Positions 45,404-54,480 of a DNA stretch of 64,000 bases are shown one piece after another; positions within the stretch are counted from its first letter, which is position 1; the number at the start of each line of letters is the position of its first letter. Position numbers and translations under genes: made by a program. Source of the stretch: Hydrogenophaga crocea (lineage in GTDB: Bacteria; Pseudomonadota; Gammaproteobacteria; Burkholderiales; Burkholderiaceae_C); the NCBI RefSeq assembly GCF_011388215.1, contig NZ_CP049989.1, positions 1,488,001-1,552,000 on the forward strand, given 5' to 3'. The notes under the pieces were generated by a model that was given only the letters and a program-made list of their open reading frames with translations, did not search any database and was not told where the DNA came from.

Positions 45404-47467
45404 ATGAGCCAGCCCTTACCGACAGCGCTTCGCGTCGAACGCATCGAACTCAATGCCCCTCCCGTCAACAGCCTGGGTATCGCGCTGCGAAGGCACATCG
45501 TCGACGCGGTGCGCGCCGCCGAGGCAGATCCCGAAGTCGCGGCGATCGTGCTCATCGGCAACGACAAAGCCTTCTCGGCTGGTGCCGACGTTTCCGAGTT
45601 CGGCACGCCGCTGCAGTTTGAAACACCCATGCTGCGCGATGTCATCGCCACCCTGGAAGGCTGCTCGAAGCCGGTGGTGGCCGCCATCTCGGGTGTCGCC
45701 CTGGGTGGTGGGCTGGAGCTGGCCCTGGGCTGCCATGCCCGCGTGGCCCTGGCATCGGCCCGCCTGGGCACGCCGGAAATCCAGCTGGGCCTGATCCCCG
45801 GTTCGGGGGCGACCCAGAAGCTGCCGCGGCTGATGGGGCCCGAGAAAGCCCTGGCGATGATGCTCTCGGGCCAGCCCCAGGCGGCCGCCGACCTCTCGGC
45901 CTCCGGCCTGCTGGACCAAGTGGTGTCGCAAGATCTGTGGGCAGCGGCCTCCGCACTGGCCCTGGCGCTGGCACAGGACGGCAAGGTCCTGCCTCGGGCA
46001 CGGGACCGCAGCGTCGATGCCGCGGCCTGCCAGGCCGCGGTCGATCAGGCGTCCGCCCGCTTCAACCCGCGCCAGCGCGCCCAGCCTTCCTACCAGGCCC
46101 TGCTGGACGCGGTGCAGGCCAGCGCGCTGCCGTTCGACGCCGGCATGCAGCGCGAGCGCGAACTGTTCCTCTCGCTGATGCAGAGCGGCGAAGCCGCCGC
46201 CTTGCGCTACCAGTTCCGGGTCCAGCGCGAATCGGCCAAACTGCCAGCCCACCTTTCGGCCGAGCCCCGTGCGTTGGAGCGCGTGGCCGTCATCGGCGCC
46301 GGCACCATGGGCTCGGGCATCGCCATCGCCGCGCTGGAAGCCGGCTTGCAGGTCTGCCTGCTGGAGCAGTCGGGCGATGCGCTGGCGCGCGGTTCGGCGC
46401 GCATCGCCGAGCACTTCGCCTCGCGCGTGAAGGCCGGCAAGGTGGACTCGGCCAAAGCCGAGCGCCTGCTGGGCTGCCTGACGGCGACGCTGGAGTGGTC
46501 GGCGCTGCAGGCAACCGATGTGGTGATCGAGGCGGTTTTTGAAGACCTGGCGGTCAAGCAGTCGGTGTTCCGTCAGATCGACCAGCACGCCCGGCCGGGT
46601 GCGGTGCTGGCCACCAACACCTCGTACCTCGACATTGATGCGATTGCCTCGGCCACTGCCCGGGCCCAGGACGTGGTGGGCTTGCACTTTTTCAGTCCGG
46701 CCAACGTCATGAAGTTGCTGGAGGTGGTGCAAGGCCGCGACAGCGCGCCCGACGTCATCGCCACCGGCATGGCCCTGGGGCGCCAGCTCAAGAAGACGCC
46801 CATCCTCTGTGGCAACGCCTTCGGCTTCATTGGCAACCGCATCTACAACGCTTACCGCAAGCAGTGCGAGTTCATGCTGGAAGACGGTGCCTGGCCCGAG
46901 GACGTGGACCGCGCCCTGACCGATTTCGGCTTTGCCATGGGACCGTTTGCCGTGGCCGATCTGTCGGGGCTGGACATCGCGTGGCGCATGCGGCAGGCCA
47001 ACGCGGCCTCCCGCGACCCACGGGAGCGCTATGTGCACATCCTGGACCGCCTGTGCGAGATGGGGCGCATGGGCCGCAAAACCCAGGCGGGCTATTACAG
47101 CTACGCCGACGGCAAGCCCAGCCCCGCAACCGATGAGGTGGTGCGCGAAGTCATCGTCCAGGCCGCGGCCGAGCGCGGCATCGTGCGTGTGCCGCTGGAG
47201 GCCGGCGCGATCCAGCGCCGTGCGCTGCTGGCCATGGTGAACGAGGCCGCGCTGCTGTTCAGCGAAGGTGTCGCGCACCGGGCTGGCGACATCGATGTGG
47301 TGCTGGTCAACGGCTACGGTTTTCCGTCCTGGGTGGGCGGCCCCGTGCACTGGGCCCGGACTCAGCCCCGCGCCCGTCTGGAGCAGGAGCTTGACCAGCT
47401 CATCGCAGCCAACGGCTTTGGCGCGGTGCGCGCCACGCCGGCCATGCTGGTCCGCCTGCTCGATTGA
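45404..47467 (+). CDS. FadB-like enoyl-CoA hydratase/3-hydroxyacyl-CoA dehydrogenase
   Basis: The 687-residue bifunctional enzyme has an N-terminal crotonase domain (FSAGADVSEFG, GVALGGGLELALGCHARVA, GLIPGSGATQKLPRL). It is followed by an NAD-binding 3-hydroxyacyl-CoA dehydrogenase (AVIGAGTMGSGIAIAAL, about residue 290) and two C-terminal domains (CGNAFGFIGNRIYNAY). It would convert 2,3-dehydroadipyl-CoA to 3-oxoadipyl-CoA in two steps. The ATG at 45404 was preferred over a GTG at 45392. Confidence 0.88.
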   Translation: MSQPLPTALRVERIELNAPPVNSLGIALRRHIVDAVRAAEADPEVAAIVLIGNDKAFSAGADVSEFGTPLQFETPMLRDVIATLEGCSKPVVAAISGVALGGGLELALGCHARVALASARLGTPEIQLGLIPGSGATQKLPRLMGPEKALAMMLSGQPQAAADLSASGLLDQVVSQDLWAAASALALALAQDGKVLPRARDRSVDAAACQAAVDQASARFNPRQRAQPSYQALLDAVQASALPFDAGMQRERELFLSLMQSGEAAALRYQFRVQRESAKLPAHLSAEPRALERVAVIGAGTMGSGIAIAALEAGLQVCLLEQSGDALARGSARIAEHFASRVKAGKVDSAKAERLLGCLTATLEWSALQATDVVIEAVFEDLAVKQSVFRQIDQHARPGAVLATNTSYLDIDAIASATARAQDVVGLHFFSPANVMKLLEVVQGRDSAPDVIATGMALGRQLKKTPILCGNAFGFIGNRIYNAYRKQCEFMLEDGAWPEDVDRALTDFGFAMGPFAVADLSGLDIAWRMRQANAASRDPRERYVHILDRLCEMGRMGRKTQAGYYSYADGKPSPATDEVVREVIVQAAAERGIVRVPLEAGAIQRRALLAMVNEAALLFSEGVAHRAGDIDVVLVNGYGFPSWVGGPVHWARTQPRARLEQELDQLIAANGFGAVRATPAMLVRLLD

Positions 47468-47518
47468 AACGTTCGAACCCATTTTTCCGCTGTTGTCCCT
47501 TTTCCTTTCTGCATTGCC

Positions 47519-48727
47519 ATGACCATGTCCCATGCCTTCATCTGCGACGCGATCCGCACCCCGTTTGGCCGCTATGGCGGCGCCCTCAGTTCTGTCCGGG
47601 CCGACGACCTGGGCGCCGTCCCGCTGCGCGCGCTGATGGCGCGCAACCCAGGCGCGGATTGGGCCGCCGTAACCGACATCATCTTCGGCTGCGCCAACCA
47701 GGCCGGTGAAGACAACCGCAACGTGGCGCGCATGAGCGGCCTGCTCGCCGGTCTGCCGATGGAGGTGCCCGGCAGTACAGTCAACCGACTGTGCGGCTCG
47801 GGCCTGGACGCCATCGGTACCGCTGCGCGTGCCATCAAGTCAGGCGAAGCCGGGCTGATGATCGCCGGCGGTGTGGAGAGCATGAGCCGCGCCCCCTTCG
47901 TCATGCCCAAGGCCGAGAGCGCCTTCAGCCGCGCCAACGCCGTCTACGACACCACCATCGGCTGGCGCTTCGTCAACAAACTCATGAAGGCGCAGTACGG
48001 CGTGGACTCCATGCCAGAGACGGCCGAGAACGTGGCGACCGATTTCAAGGTCGAGCGTGAGGCGCAGGACCGCATGGCCCTGGCCAGCCAGATGAAGGCC
48101 GTGGCGGCGATCAAGGCTGGCCACCTGGCGCGCGAGATCTGCGCGGTGAGCATTCCGCAGAAGAAGGGCGATGCCCTGATCGTCGACACCGACGAACACC
48201 CGCGTGAGACCAGCCTGGAAGCCCTGGCCAAGCTCAAGGGCGTGGTGCGTCCGGACGGCACGGTGACCGCGGGCAACGCCAGCGGCGTCAACGATGGTGC
48301 CTGCGCACTGCTGCTGGCCGACGAGGCCACGGCGGCGAAGAACGGCCTGACGCCCAAGGCTCGTATCGTCGGCATGGCGACGGCCGGTGTGGCGCCCCGC
48401 ATCATGGGCATCGGCCCGGCCCCGGCGACGCAGAAGGTGCTGGCGTTGACCGGCCTCACGCTCGAACAGCTGGACGTGATCGAACTCAACGAAGCCTTTG
48501 CCGCGCAAGGCCTGGCTGTGCTGCGCCAGCTGGGCTTGCAGGACGACGATGCACGCGTCAACGCCTGGGGTGGCGCCATCGCCCTGGGCCATCCGCTGGG
48601 CGCCAGCGGCGCGCGGCTGGCCACCACCGCCATCAACCGCCTGCACGCCACCGGCGGCCGCTACGCGCTGTGCACCATGTGCATTGGGGTGGGGCAGGGC
48701 ATTGCCTTGATCATCGAACGCGTCTGA
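47519..48727 (+). CDS. 3-oxoadipyl-CoA thiolase-like acetyl-CoA acyltransferase
   Basis: The 402-residue thiolase has the nucleophile in [12 protein letters not shown], the histidine in [18 protein letters not shown] and the second cysteine in [11 protein letters not shown]. The sequence style ([37 protein letters not shown]) is that of the PcaF/PaaJ group, which splits 3-oxoadipyl-CoA into succinyl-CoA and acetyl-CoA. This fits the last step of adipate degradation. A second ATG two codons on is an alternative start. Confidence 0.9.
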   Translation: MTMSHAFICDAIRTPFGRYGGALSSVRADDLGAVPLRALMARNPGADWAAVTDIIFGCANQAGEDNRNVARMSGLLAGLPMEVPGSTVNRLCGSGLDAIGTAARAIKSGEAGLMIAGGVESMSRAPFVMPKAESAFSRANAVYDTTIGWRFVNKLMKAQYGVDSMPETAENVATDFKVEREAQDRMALASQMKAVAAIKAGHLAREICAVSIPQKKGDALIVDTDEHPRETSLEALAKLKGVVRPDGTVTAGNASGVNDGACALLLADEATAAKNGLTPKARIVGMATAGVAPRIMGIGPAPATQKVLALTGLTLEQLDVIELNEAFAAQGLAVLRQLGLQDDDARVNAWGGAIALGHPLGASGARLATTAINRLHATGGRYALCTMCIGVGQGIALIIERV

Positions 48728-48740
48728 AGGGAGTCGCACC

Positions 48741-49490
48741 ATGAGAATCCTCGTCCCCGTCAAACGTGTGGTGGACTACAACGTCAAGGTGCGCGTCAAG
48801 AGCGACGGCACCGGTGTGGACATCGCCAACGTCAAGATGAGCATGAACCCGTTTGACGAAATCGCGGTGGAAGAAGCCGTGCGCCTGAAGGAAAAGGGCG
48901 CGGCCACCGAGGTGATCGCCGTCTCCTGCGGCGTGGCCCAGTGCCAGGAAACCCTGCGCACGGCCATGGCCATCGGTGCCGACCGCGCCATCCTGGTCGA
49001 GACCGATGTCGAACTGCAGCCCCTGGCCGTGGCCAAGCTGCTCAAGGCCCTGGTGGACAAGGAACAGCCGGGTCTGGTGATCCTGGGCAAGCAGGCCATC
49101 GACGACGACGCCAACCAGACCGGCCAGATGCTGGCGGCCCTGGCCGACCTGCCGCAGGCCACCTTCGCCTCGAAAGTGGAAGTGGCCGGTGACAAAGCCA
49201 AAGTCACCCGCGAAATCGACGGCGGCCTGGAAACCCTGGAAGTGAGCCTGCCGGCTGTCGTCACCACCGACCTGCGCCTGAACGAGCCGCGTTACGTGAC
49301 GCTGCCCAACATCATGAAGGCCAAGAAGAAGCCGCTGGAGACGGTCAAGCCGGCGGACCTGGGGGTGGATGTGACACCGCGCCTGAAGACGCTCAAGGTC
49401 GCCGAGCCGGCCAAGCGCGGTGCCGGCATCAAGGTTCCTGACGTGGCTGCCCTGGTGGACAAGCTGAAAAACGAAGCCAAAGTGATCTGA
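48741..49490 (+). CDS. etfB: Electron-transfer flavoprotein beta subunit
   Basis: The 249-residue protein starts [20 protein letters not shown] and has the ETF-beta signature [20 protein letters not shown] and the [20 protein letters not shown] segment. With EtfA it takes electrons from the acyl-CoA dehydrogenase and passes them to ETF-quinone oxidoreductase. It lies 13 bp behind the thiolase gene. A dedicated EtfBA in the mobile operon makes the pathway less dependent on the host. Confidence 0.95.
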   Translation: MRILVPVKRVVDYNVKVRVKSDGTGVDIANVKMSMNPFDEIAVEEAVRLKEKGAATEVIAVSCGVAQCQETLRTAMAIGADRAILVETDVELQPLAVAKLLKALVDKEQPGLVILGKQAIDDDANQTGQMLAALADLPQATFASKVEVAGDKAKVTREIDGGLETLEVSLPAVVTTDLRLNEPRYVTLPNIMKAKKKPLETVKPADLGVDVTPRLKTLKVAEPAKRGAGIKVPDVAALVDKLKNEAKVI

Positions 49491-49502
49491 GGAAGAAACA
49501 CC

Positions 49503-50432
49503 ATGACCGCACTCGTCATTGCCGAACACGACAACGCCTCTATCAAAGGCGCGACCCTCAACACCGTGACCGCTGCCGCCCAGTGCGGGGGTGATGTGCA
49601 CGTCCTGGTCGCCGGCCACAACGCCGGCGCCGCCGCCGCACAAGCTGCCCAGATCGCCGGCGTGGCCAAGGTGATCCACGCCGACGCCGAAGGCTTCGCC
49701 CACGGCCTGGCCGAGAACGTCGCCGCCCAGGTGCTGGCCATTGCCGGCGGCTACAGCCACATCCTGTTCCCCGCCACGGCCGGCGGCAAGAACGTGGCCC
49801 CGCGCGTGGCCGCCAAACTCGACGTTGCGCAGATCAGCGACATCACCAAGGTGATCAGCGCCGATACCTTCGAACGCCCGATCTACGCCGGCAACGCCAT
49901 CGCCACCGTGCAGAGCGGTGACGCCACCAAGGTCATCACCGTGCGCACCACCGGCTTCGACCCGGCCGGCCAGGGCGGTTCCGCCGCCGTGGAAACGGTC
50001 GCGGCAGCAGCCGGCAACGGCAAGAGCGCCTACCTGGGCAGCGAGATCGCCAAGAACGACCGCCCCGAACTGACCGCCGCCAAGATCATCGTCAGCGGTG
50101 GCCGCGCGCTGGGCAGCAGCGAGAAGTTCAACGAAGTCATGACCCCGCTGGCCGACAAGCTGGGCGCGGCCATCGGCGCCAGCCGCGCGGCAGTCGATGC
50201 GGGCTACGCGCCCAACGACCTGCAGGTGGGCCAGACCGGCAAGATCGTGGCGCCGCAGCTGTACATCGCCGCGGGCATCTCCGGGGCCATCCAGCATCTG
50301 GCGGGCATGAAGGATTCGAAGGTGATCGTGGCGATCAACAAGGACCCCGAGGCCCCGATCTTCTCCGTCGCCGACTACGGCCTGGAGGCTGACCTGTTCT
50401 CAGCGGTGCCGGAACTGTCGGCTGCACTCTGA
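49503..50432 (+). CDS. etfA: Electron-transfer flavoprotein alpha subunit
   Basis: The 309-residue protein has the ETF-alpha C-terminal FAD signature ([20 protein letters not shown], then [14 protein letters not shown]) and the SGGRALGS loop. It partners EtfB and lies 12 bp behind it. It is the last gene of the operon and is followed by a strong terminator. Confidence 0.95.
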   Translation: MTALVIAEHDNASIKGATLNTVTAAAQCGGDVHVLVAGHNAGAAAAQAAQIAGVAKVIHADAEGFAHGLAENVAAQVLAIAGGYSHILFPATAGGKNVAPRVAAKLDVAQISDITKVISADTFERPIYAGNAIATVQSGDATKVITVRTTGFDPAGQGGSAAVETVAAAAGNGKSAYLGSEIAKNDRPELTAAKIIVSGGRALGSSEKFNEVMTPLADKLGAAIGASRAAVDAGYAPNDLQVGQTGKIVAPQLYIAAGISGAIQHLAGMKDSKVIVAINKDPEAPIFSVADYGLEADLFSAVPELSAAL

Positions 50433-50453
50433 AAGCGCCTGCCCCTGAACGAC

Positions 50454-50476
50454 AAGGGCGCCCACGGGGCGCCCTT
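50454..50476 (+). terminator. Terminator behind etfA
   Basis: AAGGGCGCCC and GGGCGCCCTT form perfect 10-bp arms around ACG, followed by TTGTGTGTGG. The hairpin lies 21 bp behind the etfA stop codon, between it and the convergent truncated gene. Confidence 0.75.
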
Positions 50477-50495
50477 TGTGTGTGGTGGGCGAGGC

Positions 50496-50628
50496 TCAGT
50501 CCAGAGACCAGGTGGCCGTCATTTCCGGGCGCTGGCCGTAGGTGGCGTACCAGTCGGCCACGTGGGGATGCCGCTCTCGCCAGCCCCAGTCGGCAAAGCG
50601 CAGGTCCAGGTACCACAGCGCACAACCC
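50496..50628 (-). pseudogene. C-terminal fragment of a glutathione S-transferase-like gene
   Basis: About 43 residues remain, reading from the IS1071 junction: an ALWYLDLRFADWGWRERHPH segment and a WYATYGQRPEMTAT end, typical of the last helices of GST-family proteins. All of the N-terminal glutathione-binding part was removed at the IS1071 junction. It is convergent with etfA. Confidence 0.65.
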
Positions 50629-53600
50629 GGGGTCTCCTCGTTTTCAGTGCAATAAGTGACGGTACGCAAAGCTAGCACTGGCGCGGGGGTGGTCTGGGTA
50701 GACCGTTGATTTCATTGACTTTCCTGTTCGCTTTGTAAACGGGTATGGTGGCCTCCCACTTTTGAGGTTCACGATGCAGGGTTGGCACACAACGTTTTTG
50801 GGGATGCGTGGGCTCCCCCGCGATATCAGCGACTTCGAGATGAAGGCATTTTTCACCCTCGATGGTGCCGAGCGCGACGCAATCAATGCACGCCGAGGTG
50901 ATTCCCACAAGCTTGGTCTGGCGCTCCATATTGGTTTCCTGCGCATGAGTGGGCGTTTGCTCGGTGCCTTTCGGGTAATTCCAGTAGCCTTGTGGCGCCA
51001 CCTTGGCAACGAGCTTGGCATTGCAGCACCAGAAGTCGCCTCGCTGAGAGCCATGTATGAACGCGGGCGCACGCTATTCGATCACCAACAAGTAGCCTGC
51101 ACGGTCCTTGGATTCCAGTGGATGAGCGAGCACCAGCGCCGCTCACTGGTACGTGAACTGCGCGACGAAGTGGCGCGCTGCGCCGACCGCGATCAGCTAC
51201 TCGTGCGGGCGCGTCAATGGCTGTACAAGAACAAGCTGGTGATCGTGCACGAGCGGGCAATTCGGACACTGATTGCGGCGGCACTTGCCCAGCTTGAAGT
51301 TGAAACAGGCACCGCCATCGCCGCCAGCGTTGATCCAGCAACACTTGATCGCTGGCGAGCCTCAGTTTCAGAGCTGCGCCCAGATGGACAAACCCAGCAG
51401 AGTTGGCTATGGGCTGCACCGGCGAAACACTCAACCCGCCAAATCAGCGAGGTACTGGAGCGCATCGACCTGCTTTACACGCTGGACGTTCATAAGCACC
51501 TGGCAGACATCCCCGATCTCATCTTGCGCCGCTACGCGCGCCGACTTGTCTCCAGGCCGCCCTCAGCCGGAGCCAAGATCAAAGAGCCAGCGCGCACCGT
51601 GGAGGTCGCATGCTTTCTTCGGTATTGCCTGTTCACCACCACAGACCAGTTGATCCTTATGGTGCAGCGCCGGATCGCCGATCTGTGGCGTCAGGCTGCC
51701 GCCGATGTCCCCGCTACCGTCAATTGGGCCGCAATGTACAAAACGCTGCTCGGCGAACTTGTTGCCTTGAGCGCGCAAGGTGCGGTGCCAGATGCTGAGT
51801 TGCGTGCCCGTCTTGAAGCCTTGATCACCGAAACCCAGAAACGCAAACCACCGAGCAGGGCCTCCCTGGTCCGCGAGGGATTGATTGATGGAATTCGCCC
51901 CGTGCGGTCGTTGCTCGTCGCCATTGCAAAGCTGCCCTGGCAGGCCACCGGCGAGCATCCTGCCATCGAGTACCTTGCCAAGCTGCAAGCTTTATATCTC
52001 AAAGGATCCAGAAAGCTGCCAGTTGAAGTGGTGGCACCAAGTCTGGGAATGATCTGGCAGGTTTCGATCTCCAGCCCAGACCGGGAACGGGCGTTTCAGG
52101 CGTTGGAGGTGGCCACCCTGTTTGCCCTGCGCCGCGCGGTGCGCAATGGCTCGGTCTGGATTGAGCACAGCCTGAGCTTTCGGGGTCGTGCGCGCTTGTT
52201 CTTCACGGACGAGCGTTGGCAGGCAGAGTCCAAGAAACACTATGCCCGTCTATCGTTACCCAGCAAGGCTGCCACTTTCTTGAAGCCTTTGCTGGCCAGA
52301 GTAACTGCCGGTGTCGATGCGGTGGCCGCTGCAGCCCGCAGTGGCGTACTGCGCGTGGATGATGAACTCCATTTGTCGCCATTGCCCGCAGAGGACGAAG
52401 ACCCAGAAGTGACCAAGCTGCGCGCGGCTTTGGATCACCGCATCGGTGAGGTTCAATTGCCGGAAGTGATTCTGGCCGTTGACGCCCAGGTGCGCTTTAG
52501 CTGGATCATGCTCGGACGTGAGCCGCGCTCTACCGACGAGCTGCTGATGGTCTATGCCGGCATCATGGCCCACGGCACCAGTCTGACTGCGGTCGAATGC
52601 GCGCGCATGATTCCGCAATTGTCTGCCACCAGCATTCGCCAGGCCATGCGCTGGGCGCGGGACGAACGGCGTCTGAGCCAGGCCTGCCAGGCTGTGCTGG
52701 AATTCATGCAGCGACACCCGATTGCCGCCACCTGGGGGCGGTCCGATTTGGCATCTTCTGACATGATGACCATGGAGACCACCAAACGGGTGTGGCAAGC
52801 CCGGCTTGATCCTCGGCGCAACACACCTTCCATTGGAATCTACTCCCATGTAAAAGACCGGTGGGGCATCTTCCATGCGCAGCCCTTTGTGCTCAATGAG
52901 CGCCAGGCGGGCGTGGCCATTGAAGGTGTCATCCGCCAAGAAAAGCTGGAGACCAGCCAGCTTGCTGTGGATACCCATGGCTACACCGACTTTGCCATGT
53001 CACATGCCCGTTTGCTTGGTTTTGATCTTTGCCCGCGGTTGAAGGAACTCAAACAGCGCCACCTCTTTGTGCCACGCGGCACCAAAGTGCCCGCAGAAAT
53101 CGCTGCGGTGTGCGAAGCCAATGTCGACGTCGCTTTGATCGAAAAGCATTGGGATAGTCTGGTGCACCTGGCAGCCTCGGTCATGAGCGGACATGCCAGT
53201 GCGGTGGCAGCTCTTGCGCGGTTCGGTTCTGCCGCCCAGGGCGATCCAATCTATGAGGCTGGCGTGCAATTGGGGCGGTTGCTGCGTACGGCGTTTTTGG
53301 CTGACTACTTTGTCAAGGACGCTTTCAGGAACGAGTTGCGCCGGGTGCTCAATCGGGGCGAGGCTGTTAACGCCCTCAAGCGCGCCATTTATACCGGCCG
53401 GATCAGCCCGGCGCAGGCCAAACGTATCGATGAAATGCAGGCTGTGGCCGATGCGTTGAGCCTGATGGCCAACATCGTGATGGCGTGGAATACCTCACAG
53501 ATGCAGGCGGTCCTGGATCGCTGGTCGAACCGCCGCCAGGTCATTCCACCGGAACTGATCGGGAAGATTGCGCCCACCAGGCTGGAGAGCATCAACTTGC

Positions 53601-53832
53601 GGGGTGTGTTTCGCTTCCCGGTTGACCGCTATGCTGACCAAATCCTGCCTTCGCGGCCAAATGCATCGATAACTGGCACCAATGGATGAAACCGACCACG
53701 GTTTGACGCCACGAATCGCAGATTTGAAAGTGAACAGGAAAGTCAATGAAATCAACGATCTACCAACACCACCTCCGCGCCAGTGCTAGCTTTTCGTACC
53801 GTCACTTATTGCACTGAAAACGAGGAGACCCC
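50629..53832 (+). mobile_element. IS1071, copy 2
   Basis: This copy is again exactly 3,204 bp, with the same ends (inverted repeats 50629-50738 and 53723-53832) and the same orientation as copy 1. The flanks AACCC and TACCG do not match each other or those of copy 1. With copy 1 it brackets 11.2 kb of adipate and regulatory genes. Recombination between the direct copies would delete that segment. Confidence 0.95.
50774..53689 (+). CDS. tnpA: IS1071 transposase TnpA (copy 2)
   Basis: The predicted 971-residue protein is identical to that of copy 1, with the same catalytic motifs. Identical copies suggest recent duplication or gene conversion, in contrast to the divergent DNA around them. Confidence 0.95.
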   Translation: MQGWHTTFLGMRGLPRDISDFEMKAFFTLDGAERDAINARRGDSHKLGLALHIGFLRMSGRLLGAFRVIPVALWRHLGNELGIAAPEVASLRAMYERGRTLFDHQQVACTVLGFQWMSEHQRRSLVRELRDEVARCADRDQLLVRARQWLYKNKLVIVHERAIRTLIAAALAQLEVETGTAIAASVDPATLDRWRASVSELRPDGQTQQSWLWAAPAKHSTRQISEVLERIDLLYTLDVHKHLADIPDLILRRYARRLVSRPPSAGAKIKEPARTVEVACFLRYCLFTTTDQLILMVQRRIADLWRQAAADVPATVNWAAMYKTLLGELVALSAQGAVPDAELRARLEALITETQKRKPPSRASLVREGLIDGIRPVRSLLVAIAKLPWQATGEHPAIEYLAKLQALYLKGSRKLPVEVVAPSLGMIWQVSISSPDRERAFQALEVATLFALRRAVRNGSVWIEHSLSFRGRARLFFTDERWQAESKKHYARLSLPSKAATFLKPLLARVTAGVDAVAAAARSGVLRVDDELHLSPLPAEDEDPEVTKLRAALDHRIGEVQLPEVILAVDAQVRFSWIMLGREPRSTDELLMVYAGIMAHGTSLTAVECARMIPQLSATSIRQAMRWARDERRLSQACQAVLEFMQRHPIAATWGRSDLASSDMMTMETTKRVWQARLDPRRNTPSIGIYSHVKDRWGIFHAQPFVLNERQAGVAIEGVIRQEKLETSQLAVDTHGYTDFAMSHARLLGFDLCPRLKELKQRHLFVPRGTKVPAEIAAVCEANVDVALIEKHWDSLVHLAASVMSGHASAVAALARFGSAAQGDPIYEAGVQLGRLLRTAFLADYFVKDAFRNELRRVLNRGEAVNALKRAIYTGRISPAQAKRIDEMQAVADALSLMANIVMAWNTSQMQAVLDRWSNRRQVIPPELIGKIAPTRLESINLRGVFRFPVDRYADQILPSRPNASITGTNG

Positions 53833-54072
53833 TACCGGGCTAGCGGCCTCAATCTGGTAACGGCTGCCGTCGTGTTGTGGAACACGGTCTATCTGGAACG
53901 GGCTGCGCACGCGCTGCGTGGCAACGGCCATGCCGTTGATGACGCGCTGTTGCAGTACCTGTCGCCGCTCGGTTGGGAGCACATCAACCTCACCGGCGAT
54001 TACCTCTGGCGCAGCAGCGCCAAGATCGGCGCGGGCAAGTTCAGGCCGCTACGACCGCTGCAACCGGCTTAG
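53833..54072 (+). pseudogene. 3' remnant of a second Tn501-like transposase gene
   Basis: The frame is open from the IS1071 end and encodes the last 79 residues of a TnpA. The protein is identical or nearly identical to the mercury-unit TnpA end ([20 protein letters not shown]), while the DNA differs at scattered mostly third-codon positions. It therefore comes from a related but separate element. It ends inside the outer right terminal repeat. Confidence 0.9.
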
Positions 54073-54105
54073 CGTGCTTTATTTTCCGTTTTCTGAGGCG
54101 ACCCC
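54068..54105 (-). repeat. Outer right terminal inverted repeat
   Basis: CTTAGCGTGC at its start and GAGGCGACCCC at its end make it the inverse of the left repeat at 17153-17190 with a single mismatch (G for A). TTGACT follows immediately, as it precedes the left repeat. Confidence 0.92.
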
Positions 54106-54111
54106 TTGACT
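54106..54111. repeat. TTGACT, right flank of the ~37-kb transposon
   Basis: This is the partner of the left flank at 17147-17152. Removing 17153-54105 together with one TTGACT would restore a continuous sequence running from the AlbA_2 stop codon into this region. Confidence 0.7.
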
Positions 54112-54171
54112 GATCGGCTGGGAGGGAGGTGGATAGACTTCTGGTTTTTAGAACGTCGCTATGGTGTCAGC

Positions 54172-54369
54172 ATGAAACTGAACGAAGAAAACGAACCGTT
54201 CTTCATCACCGAGGACATGGCCGCCGAGATGGCTGCTGCCGGCTACGAGTTCAAGCCTCCCGGCCATGCCAGAACGAAGAGCGTCCGCGACCTGTACGGA
54301 TGGCAGCCTGGGGAGACTCTGGAGCAGGCCATTGCCCGTCAACAGCGAAGGCAGTGTTCATCCTCTTGA
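54172..54369 (+). CDS. Small protein of unknown function behind the transposon
   Basis: The 65-residue product is acidic in its first half (KLNEENEPFFITEDMAAEMA) and ends basic. It has a GYEFKPPGHARTKSVRDLYGW middle and no signal peptide, membrane segment or motif I recognise. No strong ribosome site is visible, so it is only moderately supported. Without the transposon its start would lie about 62 bp behind the AlbA_2 stop codon in the same direction. It may thus be the last gene of the defence-like operon or an independent backbone gene. Confidence 0.5.
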   Translation: MKLNEENEPFFITEDMAAEMAAAGYEFKPPGHARTKSVRDLYGWQPGETLEQAIARQQRRQCSSS

Positions 54370-54480
54370 TCTGAGCATGGCATTATTCATGGCATTAGTT
54401 GGTTGCCGTATTGTAAGTCATTGATATTTAACATGGTTTTGTGACTATAGATAATCGAGTGGGAGTGAGCCGGCCCGCGC
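54370..54480. other. AT-rich junction between backbone and GC-rich region
   Basis: The stretch is much richer in A and T than both sides. It carries a 10-bp direct repeat CATGGCATTA at 54376-54385 and 54388-54397. Behind it the sequence changes to very high GC with different gene content, so a junction or attachment site may lie here. No integrase gene is visible. Confidence 0.4.

Noticed and set aside
45416..47533. 705-codon minus-strand frame opposite the FadB-like gene
   Set aside because: It is a high-GC shadow frame without any domain; the plus strand carries clear crotonase and dehydrogenase motifs.
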